64,000 bases of DNA from Pontiella desulfatans (GTDB lineage: Bacteria > Verrucomicrobiota > Kiritimatiellia > Kiritimatiellales > Pontiellaceae), in NCBI RefSeq assembly GCF_900890425.1, contig NZ_CAAHFG010000004.1, forward strand, positions 242,798-306,797, in the 5' to 3' direction. This document shows, in pieces, positions 25,495-35,012 of this stretch (position 1 is its first letter; every line of letters begins with the position of its first letter). Position numbers and translations under genes: made by a program. The notes under the pieces were generated by a model, which did not search any database, was not told the DNA's origin, and saw only the letters and a program-made list of their open reading frames with translations.

Positions 25495-25525
25495 ATCGGT
25501 GTTTATCCGTGTTGTTCCGTGGCTC
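25495..25525. repeat. Single-arm CCACGGAACA-word element
   Basis: The complement reads GAGCCACGGAACAACACGG followed by ATAAACACCGAT, one arm of the CCACGAA word class. The partner arm is missing. It sits upstream of the gene at 25563. Confidence 0.55.
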
Positions 25526-25562
25526 ATTTTCTATTTTGGGTTTTTGAAGTTGGAGAAACCCA

Positions 25563-26009
25563 ATGACGCGATGCAAACATTGCCAGACCAAGGCGGAACC
25601 TCTGAAGGGATTGTGCCCGGTTTGCGGGATCGTGCAGGACAAACCATTTGGCAACCTGTCGCCCGCTGAAAAAAGGATACGCTTCCATGCGCACGGCATC
25701 CGGCTGGTGGCCATGTTCCACTTGATTGGCGCCGGGGCGGGGCTCGTCATGCTTCCCTACTATCCCACGCCCGCCGCCCTCGCCGTGCTGGCGCTGATCA
25801 ATATCCTGCTGGCCTTCGGGCTCTCGAACTATTCGCTCATCGCCTACAAAGGGGCCACGGTCTACTATTTCCTGATCGGGATGGTGAACGTGATTTCCGT
25901 TCAGCAGGGGGTCGAGCATCTCGGGGGAATCGCCCTCGCGCTCATTGCCCTCTACCTCATCGGCAACGGCACGTCCAAGGCGATCTTTGAGCGCAGGTTG
26001 CCGGAATAA
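25563..26009 (+). CDS. Zinc-ribbon membrane protein, unknown family
   Basis: This 148-residue protein has an N-terminal zinc ribbon (CKHC, then CPVC at about 19-22) followed by three or four membrane helices (about 48-68, 70-88, 97-115 and 118-138). GGAGAAACCC precedes ATG 25563. Membrane proteins with cytoplasmic zinc ribbons are common and mostly uncharacterised; no function can be assigned. Confidence 0.65.
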   Translation: MTRCKHCQTKAEPLKGLCPVCGIVQDKPFGNLSPAEKRIRFHAHGIRLVAMFHLIGAGAGLVMLPYYPTPAALAVLALINILLAFGLSNYSLIAYKGATVYYFLIGMVNVISVQQGVEHLGGIALALIALYLIGNGTSKAIFERRLPE

Positions 26010-26076
26010 GGTTCTGGAGTGCACCGGGAACTGAAAGGCCACGGCGCCCTTCGGTTGCGACCGCACTCCATATTTT

Positions 26077-26583
26077 TCAAAAGCGCCGGCTGTCGTAGGC
26101 CCAGTGCAGCAGCGCCTGCCGCTGCTTCGGGCGGCAACTCAAATCCCCGCGTTCGCAATTCTTCACCACCTGCGCAATGTGGCGGGTCATGTTTTTCCAA
26201 CGCTTGATCTGGCGCTCGTCGTCCGGGTGGCGCCGCCCCATGTGGTAGCGGCAATACCATTGGAACCAGCCGCGCGGGTCGTCGGGGTGGATCCAATCCT
26301 TCTCGATCCAATAGCTGAGCGGCTTGGAGGCGTTGATGCCGAAAAAATTTAGTTTCGGATCATGCCGTTCCGGACAGAGCTTGGCGTTCTTGAACCAACT
26401 GGCCGGAAACTCGTTCCGGCAATCGGTCATGTACCTGCCACCGAAGACGCCCATTTCAAGCATTTGCTTCGGCGACAGCTCCGGATCGAAATCCGGATGG
26501 AAGTTGCGACCGGACGGTTCCGTCAGCAGGTAGGTGTAGCCCTGCTGCATCCGGTCGTTAACGATGATTTCCTTCGGTTTCAT
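26077..26583 (-). CDS. Conserved hypothetical protein
   Basis: This 168-residue soluble protein has several conserved-looking aromatic/charged motifs: GQ-type start GYTYLLTEPSGRNFHPDF, GVFGGRYMTDCRNEFPASWF, and GWFQWYCRYHMGRRHPDDERQIKRW. The composition (many Trp, Tyr, His, Arg) suggests a widespread conserved family without a known function. It lies downstream of gltA on the same strand, separated by a palindromic element, and could be the last gene of that operon. Confidence 0.7.
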   Translation of the reverse strand: MKPKEIIVNDRMQQGYTYLLTEPSGRNFHPDFDPELSPKQMLEMGVFGGRYMTDCRNEFPASWFKNAKLCPERHDPKLNFFGINASKPLSYWIEKDWIHPDDPRGWFQWYCRYHMGRRHPDDERQIKRWKNMTRHIAQVVKNCERGDLSCRPKQRQALLHWAYDSRRF

Positions 26584-26587
26584 TATT

Positions 26588-26654
26588 TAACAGAAGAGCG
26601 CAAAGGTCGCGAAGCATCTGCCCCACCTTTGCGCTCTTTGCGTCCTTCTGTTGG
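26588..26654. repeat. Palindromic CGCAAAG-word element after gltA
   Basis: The left arm AACAGAAGAGCGCAAAGG (26588-26614) and right arm CCTTTGCGCTCTTTGCG with CTTCTGTTGG (26625-26654) are imperfect inverted copies around a ten-base centre. It fills the whole gap between gltA and the downstream gene. Confidence 0.85.
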
Positions 26655-26660
26655 AATAAA

Positions 26661-27943
26661 CTATCTCTGATCCATCGGCGTGTAGGCGCGGAGCGTTTCG
26701 CCGGTGTAGATCTGGCGCGGGCGGCTGATGCGCAGGCTCTGCTGATGCATCTCGCGCCAGTTGGCGATCCAGCCCGGCATGCGGCCAATGGCAAAAAGCA
26801 CGGTGAACATGTCCACCGGAATGCCGATCGCGCGCAGCAGGATGCCGCTGTAGAAATCGACGTTGGGGTAGAGGTTGCGTTCCTTGAAGTAGTCCTCGGA
26901 ACGCGCCATCTCCTCAAGTTCGTAGGCAATGTCGAGCAATGGATCGCTGACGTTCAGTGCCTTGAGCACGTTGTCGACCTGCCCCTTCAGGATCTTGGCG
27001 CGGGGGTCGAAACTCTTGTAGACGCGGTGGCCGAAACCCATCAGCTTTTCAGGCGAGTTTTTGTCCTTCGCCTTTTCCACAAAGTCGTGCGGGCTGATGC
27101 CGTCCTGATGGATATGGGTCAGCATCTTGATCACTTCGCAGTTGGCGCCGCCGTGCAGCGGGCCCCATAGCGCACCGACCCCGGCGGAAACCGCGCTGAA
27201 CAGACTGGCGTGCGAGCTGCCGACCATGCGCACGGTGGAGGTGGAGCAGTTTTGCTCGTGGTCGGCGTGCAGGATCAGGAAGAGATCGAGCGCGCGCTCC
27301 ACTTCGGGCAACGGCTCATACATGTCGAACGTCTGCGAAAACATCAGGTGCAGGAAGTTGCCGCTGTAGCTGAGGTCGGGGCGCGGCGGCATGAAGGGCT
27401 TGCCCTTCGACGTGCGGTAGGCCCAGGCCGCGATCGCCCGCACCTTGGAGATGATCTTCGCCGCGGGCTCGGTGAACTTCGGCCCCTCCGTGGCGGTGGT
27501 CAGCAGGTCGGTGTTGTAGCACGAAAGAATGTTGAGCATGGCCGAAAGCACGGCCATCGGCGGCGCATTGTCCGGGAACCCTTCGAAGTGGCTCTTCATG
27601 CCGTAGTGCAGATACGCCTCGCCCGAGATCTCTTTTTCGAAGGCGGACAGCTGCGCCTGGGTCGGCAACTGGCCATACAGCACGAGGTAGGCGGTTTCCA
27701 TGAAGGTCGATTTCTCGGCCAGCTCCTCGATCGCATAGCCGCGGTATTGCAGAATGCCTTTTTCACCATTGATGAAGGTGATGTCGGACGTGCACGACCC
27801 GGTGTTGCCATAGCCCGGATCCAGCGTGATCATGCCGGTCTTCGCGCGCAACTGGGTGATGTCGATCCCCACTTCGCCTTCGCTACCGGTGATTGTATCC
27901 AGTTCCAGTTCCTTGCCGTTGTATTTCAGGATTGCTTTTTCAT

Positions 27944-27947
<4 letters not shown>
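26661..27947 (-). CDS. gltA: Citrate synthase (type II)
   Basis: This 428-residue enzyme has the N-terminal beta domain ([14 protein letters not shown]) and the catalytic residues in [25 protein letters not shown] and [14 protein letters not shown]. It condenses acetyl-CoA and oxaloacetate. It is the last TCA gene of a nine-gene minus-strand operon, with its ATG overlapping the sucD stop. Length and motifs are normal. Presence with a ferredoxin-linked 2-oxoglutarate oxidoreductase suggests a TCA segment that can run in either direction. Confidence 0.96.
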
Positions 27948-28843
<896 letters not shown>

Positions 28844-28860
28844 AACCCAATCCTTTTTCT

Positions 28861-28931
28861 TCAACCACGAAATACACGAAGGAAATGCCCCACTTCTGGT
28901 TTTCGTGTGTTACGTGTATTTCGTGGTTCAA
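28861..28931. repeat. Palindromic CCACGAAATACACGAA element between sucC and sucD
   Basis: TCAACCACGAAATACACG (28861-28878) pairs with CGTGTATTTCGTGGTTCA (28913-28930) at 17 of 18 positions, with further partial pairing inward. It occupies almost the whole 90-base gap. Confidence 0.9.
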
Positions 28932-28933
28932 TT

Positions 28934-30109
28934 TTATCCTTTTGCGGCTTCCACAACCTTGATGGCGGCATCTTCGAACGAGTCCGCCGAAATGAGATCC
29001 ACCCCCGACTTCGCCAGCAACTCTTTCGCCACCTCGGCATTGGTGCCGGCGAGACGAACCACCACCGGCACATTCAGGTCGAGCTCCTTGACCGCCTCGA
29101 TGATGCCGTTGGCGATGCGGTCGCAGCGGACGATGCCGCCGAAAATATTGATCAGCACGGCCTTCACATTCGGGTCGGAGAGGATGATGCGGAACCCGTT
29201 TTTCACGGTCTCGACATTCGCGCCGCCGCCGACATCCAGGAAGTTGGCCGGCGATCCGCCGCGCTGCTTGATGATGTCCATGGTCGCCATTGCAAGTCCG
29301 GCGCCGTTAACCATGCAGCCGACGTTGCCATCGAGTTTGATATAGTTGAGGTTGGATTCCGCGGCTTCCACTTCGGAAGGGTCCTCTTCGTCGAGGTCGC
29401 GCATTGCGGCAACCTCCTTGTGCAGGTAGAGCGCGTTGTCGTCGAAGTTGATCTTGGCATCGAGCGCAACCAGGTCGCCCTGCCCGGTCACCACCAGCGG
29501 ATTGATTTCCACAATGGAGCAGTCGAGCTCGCGGTAAAGCTTGTAGAGTTTCTGGAACATGCCGATCGCCTGCTTGGCGGCGTTGCCTTCCAGCCCCAGC
29601 GCCATCACCAGCGCCCTGGCTTGGAATGGACGGAGGCCGAAACCGGGAACCACCCATTCCTTTACAATCTTTTCCGGCGACGTCCTGGCAACCTCTTCGA
29701 TCTCCATGCCGCCCTCGGACGAAACCATGAAGACATCCATGCCCTTGGCGCGGTCGAGCGTGATCGCCGCATAGAATTCCTTGGCGATGTCGAGCGCCTG
29801 CGCAACCAACACCTTCTTGACCAACCGCCCTTCGGCGCCGGTCTGGTGGGTGATGAGCGTCATGCCCAGAATGTTCTGGATGTTTTCGAGCGCGGTCTCG
29901 CGGTTGGCCGAAAACTTGACGCCGCCACCTTTTCCGCGCCCACCCGCATGGATCTGCGCCTTGATGACAAACTGTTCGGCGCCGAGCTCGGCGCCGACTT
30001 GGTCGACCGCGGCTTCGGCCTGCGCCACATCCTCGATGGTCACGCCATCCTGAATCGGGATGCCGTAACCCTTCAGAAGCTCCTTGGCTTGGTATTCATG
30101 TATTTTCAT
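28934..30109 (-). CDS. sucC: Succinyl-CoA synthetase, beta subunit
   Basis: This 391-residue protein starts MKIHEYQAKELLKGYGIP. It has the ATP-grasp fold with IKAQIHAGGRGKGGGVKF, VEINPLVVT and the glycine-rich FLDVGGGANVE near residue 270. The C-terminal NIFGGIVRCDRIANGI segment is also intact. It forms the enzyme with sucD. It follows korB across a 67-base palindromic element. Confidence 0.96.
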   Translation of the reverse strand: MKIHEYQAKELLKGYGIPIQDGVTIEDVAQAEAAVDQVGAELGAEQFVIKAQIHAGGRGKGGGVKFSANRETALENIQNILGMTLITHQTGAEGRLVKKVLVAQALDIAKEFYAAITLDRAKGMDVFMVSSEGGMEIEEVARTSPEKIVKEWVVPGFGLRPFQARALVMALGLEGNAAKQAIGMFQKLYKLYRELDCSIVEINPLVVTGQGDLVALDAKINFDDNALYLHKEVAAMRDLDEEDPSEVEAAESNLNYIKLDGNVGCMVNGAGLAMATMDIIKQRGGSPANFLDVGGGANVETVKNGFRIILSDPNVKAVLINIFGGIVRCDRIANGIIEAVKELDLNVPVVVRLAGTNAEVAKELLAKSGVDLISADSFEDAAIKVVEAAKG

Positions 30110-30112
30110 AGT

Positions 30113-30180
30113 GTGTAATCCGTAATTCGCAATTTCATACTTCCTGTTCCTAATTCACCAACGAGCAATTACGCATTACT
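30113..30180. repeat. Palindromic TAATTCGCAATT-word element between korB and sucC
   Basis: GTAATCCGTAATTCGCAATT (30117-30136) faces GCAATTACGCATTACTCG and CGCGTTACG (30163-30194) in inverse orientation, with mismatches. The right arm runs into the 3' end of korB. Confidence 0.7.
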
Positions 30181-31747
30181 CGTCACGCGTTACGTCTTTC
30201 TTTTTTTCAACCTGTTCCACGGTATCGTGGATAAAGCGCAGGATCTGGCGGATGGTCACCAACCCAAAGCCGCCGTCCTTCAACCGGATCGGCACATGCC
30301 GGTGCCCGCTGATCGAGAGAATGTTGATGACGTCGCCGATTGAATTCGACTCGTCCATGATCTCATAGACCGGCCGCATGATCGCGGAGATCGGCATGCG
30401 GTCGCGGTCGATGGAGGTGAGCACGACGTTCTGGATGATGTCGCGTTCGGAGAGAATGCCGTAGAGACGCTTGGCATCGCCAACGAGGATGCACTCGATT
30501 CGCGCCGCCTTGAAGTGGGCGATGGCCGTGGCGATGCTGTCGCGCGGGGAAAGCATTTTCGAACGCTTGTAGTCGTAGTCGTAGAAAATCCTGCCGACGG
30601 TGGTCTTCAGGCTGGCGGTCAGCGGGTCGGTGGACTTGAGCAGCGTGTGGATCTGCTCGTCCATCACCTGCGACTCATCATTGTCCAGCGAGCTAATGCT
30701 ACTGGAGCGCTTGATGGTTTTGCCCTGGCTCGAAACCGTCCAATATTCGGACCCGCGCAAGAGCGCCTGAAGGTTGCGCCGCCCCTTGAGCGCGGTCACT
30801 TCCTTGATCTGCTGCTCGAGCTCCTCTTCATAGACCGGCTTCTTGACCGCGTGGAAGATGCCGACCGGCAGCGGGAAGTCGGGATAGTCCATCTTGGTCA
30901 GCATCGAGGCATAGACCGGGTCTTCGCGGAACATGTCGTGCTTCACCAGATCCTTCTTGGTGATCCCCTGCTCGCCGATCGTGACGACAACGGGATCGGT
31001 GCCGCGCAGGACGATGCCCTTGTTGCGCTTTTCGCCGAAGATCAGCGGCTTGCCCTGCTCCAGGTAGAGCAGGCGGTCTTCGCGGGTGGATCGGTCGGAA
31101 ATTTCCGCCCAGGCCTTCTTGTTGAAGATCACGCAGCTTTGCAGGATTTCCGTGAACGCCGTGCCCGAATGCTCCGCTCCGGCCTTGAGCACTTCGCTCA
31201 TATGCTTCGGGTCGGTGTCGAGCGCGCGGGCAATGAAGGTCGCCTCGGAAGCCAGCGCAATGCGCAGCGGATTGATCGGCTCGTCGATCACGCCGTATGG
31301 ACTGGTCTTGGTGATCTGCCCCTTCACCGACGTGGGGCTGTACTGCCCCTTGGTCAAGCCGTAGATGCGGTTGTTGAGCAGGATAATGTTCATGTCGAGA
31401 TTGCGGCGCAACGCGTGGATCAGGTGGTTTCCGCCAATGCTCAGTCCATCGCCATCGCCGGTGATCACCCAGACCGACAGCTCGGGATTCGCCACCTTGA
31501 TGCCGGTGGCGATGGTCGGCGCGCGGCCGTGGATCGAGTGGAAGCCGAACGTATCCATGTAGTACGGGAAGCGGCTGGAGCAGCCAATGCCGCTGACGAA
31601 CACAAACTTTTCCTTCGGGATGCCCAGTTGCGGCAGAACGGTCTGCACCGAGTTGAGCACGGCATAGTCGCCACAACCGGGGCACCAGCGCACCTCGGAG
31701 GAGGAGACGAAATCCTTACGGGTCAAATATTCCTTCAAACCTTCCAT
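30176..31747 (-). CDS. korB: 2-Oxoglutarate:ferredoxin oxidoreductase beta subunit fused to CBS pair
   Basis: This protein of about 523 residues starts at MEGLKEYLTRKDF. Residues 1-290 are a KorB/OorB-type thiamine-diphosphate subunit, with CPGCG near residue 20, GIGCSSRFPYYM, GHR-type HSIHGRAPTIATGIK, and the cofactor motif GDGDGLSIGGNH to NN. The C-terminal third (from about 380) is a CBS domain pair (MLSPRDSIATAIAHFKAARI, LYGILSERDIIQNVV, ISAIMRPVYEIMDESNSI, GHRHVPIRL), which usual KorB proteins (about 280-340 residues) lack. It oxidises 2-oxoglutarate to succinyl-CoA with korA. The CBS tail suggests allosteric control by adenine nucleotides. Confidence 0.92.
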   Translation of the reverse strand: MEGLKEYLTRKDFVSSSEVRWCPGCGDYAVLNSVQTVLPQLGIPKEKFVFVSGIGCSSRFPYYMDTFGFHSIHGRAPTIATGIKVANPELSVWVITGDGDGLSIGGNHLIHALRRNLDMNIILLNNRIYGLTKGQYSPTSVKGQITKTSPYGVIDEPINPLRIALASEATFIARALDTDPKHMSEVLKAGAEHSGTAFTEILQSCVIFNKKAWAEISDRSTREDRLLYLEQGKPLIFGEKRNKGIVLRGTDPVVVTIGEQGITKKDLVKHDMFREDPVYASMLTKMDYPDFPLPVGIFHAVKKPVYEEELEQQIKEVTALKGRRNLQALLRGSEYWTVSSQGKTIKRSSSISSLDNDESQVMDEQIHTLLKSTDPLTASLKTTVGRIFYDYDYKRSKMLSPRDSIATAIAHFKAARIECILVGDAKRLYGILSERDIIQNVVLTSIDRDRMPISAIMRPVYEIMDESNSIGDVINILSISGHRHVPIRLKDGGFGLVTIRQILRFIHDTVEQVEKKKDVTRDE

Positions 31748-31760
31748 CGTTCCCTCCTTC

Positions 31761-33599
31761 CTACAAATAGTCCGAGATGGCTTCAACGAGTTCCGCGATT
31801 TGGAACATGCGCCCCTGCACCTTGCTGATCGACTTCACATCGACCAAAAATTCGGCGCGGAGCACCAGCGAGAGTTGCCCGAGGTTCATTTCGGGGACCA
31901 CGACGGTTTCAAATTGCTTCATCAGATCGCCGAGGCCGTGCGGCAACGGGTTGAGGTGGCGCAGGTGGATATAGCCCACGGCCTTCCCCTCCTTCCGGAG
32001 CCGCTCGACCGCCATGCTGATGGCGCCGCGCGTACTGCCCCAGCCAACCACGAGCACCTTGCCACGTTGTTCGCCGAGCACGTCCGGCAACGCAATGTCG
32101 TTGGCGATGCCCTTCACCTTTTGCGCGCGCAGGCGGCACATCTTTTCATGGTTTTCGGCATCGTAGCTAACGAGGCCCACCTCGGTTTTTTCCAGTCCGC
32201 CGATGCGGTGCTCGAAGCCGGGGCGGCCCGGCACGGCCAGCCGGCGGGCGAGCGTTTTGGGATCGCGCTGGTAGGGAACATAGTTCTCGCCATGCTTGAT
32301 CGGCTCCACGGAAATATCGGGGATATCGGTCACTTCCGGAACCTTCCACGGTTCGGAGCCGTTGGCCAGGTAGGTGTCGGTGAGCATGACGACCGGGGTG
32401 CGGTATTTCAGCGCAATGCGCGCCGCCTCGATGGCGCAGTTGAAACAATCTGAAGGCGAGTCCGCGGCGATGGCCACCACCGGCGATTCCCCGTTGCGGC
32501 CATAGAGGGTTTGCAGCAGGTCGGCCTGTTCGGTCTTGGTCGGCAGGCCGGTGCTCGGCCCGGCGCGCTGCACGTTCACCACCACCAGCGGAAGCTCGGT
32601 GATGACCGCCAGCCCGAGCGCCTCGGATTTGAGGCAAAGGCCGGGGCCGCTGGTGGTTGTTACGGCCAGCGCCCCGGCGAAGGCCGCTCCGATCGCGACG
32701 CCGATCGCCGCAATCTCATCCTCGGCCTGCACCGTCTTGACGTTGAAGTTGCGGTGCTTGGAAAGCGTTTCCAGGATGGGCGTGGCCGGGGTGATGGGAT
32801 AGCTGCCCAGCACGAGATCGCGCCAGCTGTTTTCCGCGGCGGCGATCAGCCCCAGCGCCGTGGCTTCGTTGCCGGTGATCTTGCGGTAGATGCCGTCTTC
32901 GAGCATGCGCTTGTGAACGGTGTACTGCGGTATGTCGACGTCCTTGTTTTCGCCGACGATGTAGCCGGTCTTCAGCGCCAGGCTGTTGGCATCGGCCATC
33001 ATCGGCAGGTGCTCGCGCCACTTGGTTTCGATCCACTCCAGCGTCATGTCGAGCGGGCGCGAAAAGACCCAGTAGGTGATGCCCAGCGCAAAGAAGTTCT
33101 TGCAGCGGGCGCGCAGGGCCGGCTTGAGCGGCATCTCCTTGAGCGCCTCGTTGGTCAGGGCGTTGATGTCGACCTTGATCAGGCGGAACTCCTCTTCCAG
33201 CGCGGGATCGTCGAGTGGATTGGTTTCGTAGTTCGCCTTTTTCAGGTTGGCCGCCGTGAACGAACCGGTGTTGACGATCAGCAGCCCCTTGGGTTCGAGC
33301 TCGCGCAGGTTGACCTTCAGCGCGGCGGGATTCATCACCACCAGGGCATCGGCCTTGTCGCCGGGCGTCATCACGCTGGTTGCCCCGAAATGAACCTGGA
33401 ACCCCGACACGCCCGGCAATGAACCGGCCGGCGCGCGAATTTCGGAGGGGTAGTCCGGGAAGGTGACGATCGCATCGCCCAGCAGGGCGCTCGCATCGGC
33501 AAACAACTCGCCGACCGTCTGCATGCCATCGCCGGAGTCGCCCGCAAAACGCACGACGACCGAGTCTTTTTCCATGAGGGTGTTGGTGGATTCGGCCAT
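31761..33599 (-). CDS. korA: 2-Oxoglutarate:ferredoxin oxidoreductase alpha subunit (gamma-alpha fusion)
   Basis: This 612-residue protein has an N-terminal gamma-type domain (VVVRFAGDSGDGMQTVGELF, 15-34) fused to the alpha pyrimidine-binding domain (GSYPITPATPILETLSKH, then EDEIAAIGVAIGAAFAGALAVTTTSGPGL). This is the KorA/OorA-like two-subunit type. It partners korB 13 bases downstream. No separate ferredoxin-like delta subunit is encoded nearby, so electrons probably pass directly to a free ferredoxin. Confidence 0.94.
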   Translation of the reverse strand: MAESTNTLMEKDSVVVRFAGDSGDGMQTVGELFADASALLGDAIVTFPDYPSEIRAPAGSLPGVSGFQVHFGATSVMTPGDKADALVVMNPAALKVNLRELEPKGLLIVNTGSFTAANLKKANYETNPLDDPALEEEFRLIKVDINALTNEALKEMPLKPALRARCKNFFALGITYWVFSRPLDMTLEWIETKWREHLPMMADANSLALKTGYIVGENKDVDIPQYTVHKRMLEDGIYRKITGNEATALGLIAAAENSWRDLVLGSYPITPATPILETLSKHRNFNVKTVQAEDEIAAIGVAIGAAFAGALAVTTTSGPGLCLKSEALGLAVITELPLVVVNVQRAGPSTGLPTKTEQADLLQTLYGRNGESPVVAIAADSPSDCFNCAIEAARIALKYRTPVVMLTDTYLANGSEPWKVPEVTDIPDISVEPIKHGENYVPYQRDPKTLARRLAVPGRPGFEHRIGGLEKTEVGLVSYDAENHEKMCRLRAQKVKGIANDIALPDVLGEQRGKVLVVGWGSTRGAISMAVERLRKEGKAVGYIHLRHLNPLPHGLGDLMKQFETVVVPEMNLGQLSLVLRAEFLVDVKSISKVQGRMFQIAELVEAISDYL

Positions 33600-33602
33600 G
33601 GC

Positions 33603-34079
33603 TTATTCCCCCGAAGCCCTGGATGCAATCAAGCTGCTGTCCGGCGGAAGATTCATGACTTCCAGCGGCAGGTGCTCGCTGATGAAGGTCATGAGCCCGC
33701 GGATCGAAAGAATGCCATCCACTTTGCCGGCGTTGAGAATCGGCATGTGGCGGAACGGGTTGGAGTGAAAGATTTCCAGCGCTTCCTTCACGGTCAGCTC
33801 GGGCGAACCCGTGAAAGGATTCTGGGTCATGATGACATCGACGGTGGTATCGCCGGGCAGCGTCGAGCCGACAAACTCGTGCATCAGGTCGCCGTTGCTG
33901 AGGATGCCGATGAGCTCGCGCTGGGCGTTTTCCACCAATACGCAACCGATCTGGTTGTATTTCATCTCCTTGACCGCATCGATGATCGCGGTGCCCGAGG
34001 GAACCACCGCCACACGCTGCAGATCGACCTTGCCGATCGGCTCAGACCAGAACGATTCAACTTTCCTTGCTGCTGCCAT
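33603..34079 (-). CDS. Stand-alone CBS-domain protein of the TCA operon
   Basis: This 158-residue protein consists of two CBS motifs (VVPSGTAIIDAVKEMKYNQIG, LIGILSNGDLMHEF and VIMTQNPFTGSPELTVKEAL, VDGILSIRGLMTFI). It lies only three bases upstream of korA on the same strand, so it is almost certainly cotranslated. CBS pairs bind AMP, ATP or related ligands. With the CBS tail of KorB, the complex may contain two nucleotide-sensing modules. It is cytoplasmic, and its function is inferred from context. Confidence 0.88.
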   Translation of the reverse strand: MAAARKVESFWSEPIGKVDLQRVAVVPSGTAIIDAVKEMKYNQIGCVLVENAQRELIGILSNGDLMHEFVGSTLPGDTTVDVIMTQNPFTGSPELTVKEALEIFHSNPFRHMPILNAGKVDGILSIRGLMTFISEHLPLEVMNLPPDSSLIASRASGE

Positions 34080-34092
34080 GGGGGGCTCCCTT

Positions 34093-34162
34093 CGTATTGC
34101 GTACTACGTATTTCGTATTGCCTGTTCTGGAATACGCAATACGCAGTACGTAGTACGCATCA
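34093..34162. repeat. Palindromic CGTATTGCGTACTACG-word element
   Basis: The left arm (34093-34122) and right arm (34130-34162) are inverse copies of CGTATTGCGTA/CTACGTA words with few mismatches and a seven-base centre. The words match those of the batA-batB element at 6312. It fills the gap between sdhB and the CBS gene. Confidence 0.9.
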
Positions 34163-34918
34163 CTTTTCACTCATCATGCTCGCTTTAATGAACTCCCGGT
34201 TCAGCCGTGCGATATTCTTCACGTCGATGCCCTTGGGGCAGGCGACGGCGCATTCGTATTCGTTGGAGCAATTGCCGAAGCCGAGCTCGTCCATCTTCGA
34301 AACCATGTTCTTGACGCGCTGGGCGCGTTCGGGGTGGCCTTGCGGCAACAGCGCATATTGCGAAACCTTGGCGGAGGTGAAGAGCATCGCCGCGCCGTTC
34401 GGGCAGGCCGCCACGCAGGCGCCGCAGCCGATGCACTCGGCCGCATCCATGGCCGCTTCGGCCATTTCCTTTTTGATCGGCGTGGTCGAGGCTTCCGGCG
34501 CATTGCCGGTCTTAACGGAAACATAGCCGCCTTCGGCAATGATGGCGTCGAGGCCGGAGCGGTCGACGATCAGGTCCTTGATGACCGGGAAGGCCGTGGC
34601 GCGGAAGGGCTCGATCACCACCGTTTGGCCATTTTCGAAGTGGCGCATGTGCAGCTGGCAAAGCGTGGTGCGTTCGTGCGAGCCGTGGGTCTTGCCGTTC
34701 ACCGTGGAGCCGCAGCACCCGCAGATGCCCTCGCGGCAGTCGTGCTCGAACGCGATGGGTTCAACGCCCTTGAGCGTCAGCTCGTCGTTGACGATGTCGA
34801 GCATTTCGAGGAACGACGCATCGGTGTCGATGTTGTTCGCCTCGTAGTCCTCGAAGCGCCCCGCTTCGCCCCGGTTCTGGCGCCATACTTTCAACGTTAG
34901 ATTGATCTGCTTCGACAT
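34160..34918 (-). CDS. sdhB: Succinate dehydrogenase/fumarate reductase iron-sulfur subunit
   Basis: This 252-residue protein carries a 2Fe-2S plant-ferredoxin-type N-terminal domain (CREGICGCCGSTVNG, then C in TLCQLHMR). The C-terminal domain binds 4Fe-4S (CIGCGACVAACPNG) and a 3Fe-4S-type site (CSNEYECAVACPKGI). It links the flavoprotein to the b-type membrane anchor on the cytoplasmic side. The gene order sdhC-sdhA-sdhB is that of the b558-type enzymes of Bacteroidetes and epsilon-type bacteria. Confidence 0.95.
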   Translation of the reverse strand: MSKQINLTLKVWRQNRGEAGRFEDYEANNIDTDASFLEMLDIVNDELTLKGVEPIAFEHDCREGICGCCGSTVNGKTHGSHERTTLCQLHMRHFENGQTVVIEPFRATAFPVIKDLIVDRSGLDAIIAEGGYVSVKTGNAPEASTTPIKKEMAEAAMDAAECIGCGACVAACPNGAAMLFTSAKVSQYALLPQGHPERAQRVKNMVSKMDELGFGNCSNEYECAVACPKGIDVKNIARLNREFIKASMMSEK

Positions 34919-34935
34919 GCCTGTTTTCCTTTTTT

Positions 34936-35009
34936 AACAGGACTATTGATGACAGGACTATTTTCCTTCCGACGGTAAAACAAGTGTCCTGTTATAAATC
35001 GTCCTGTGA
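34936..35009. repeat. Palindromic CAGGACTATTGATGACAGGAC-type element (two words)
   Basis: AACAGGACTATTGATGACAG (34936-34955) plus GACTATTT faces TGTCCTGTTATAAATCG and TCCTGTGA (34985-35009), that is, two CAGGAC words on each arm in inverse order. It lies between sdhA and sdhB. Confidence 0.75.
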
Positions 35010-35012
35010 ATC

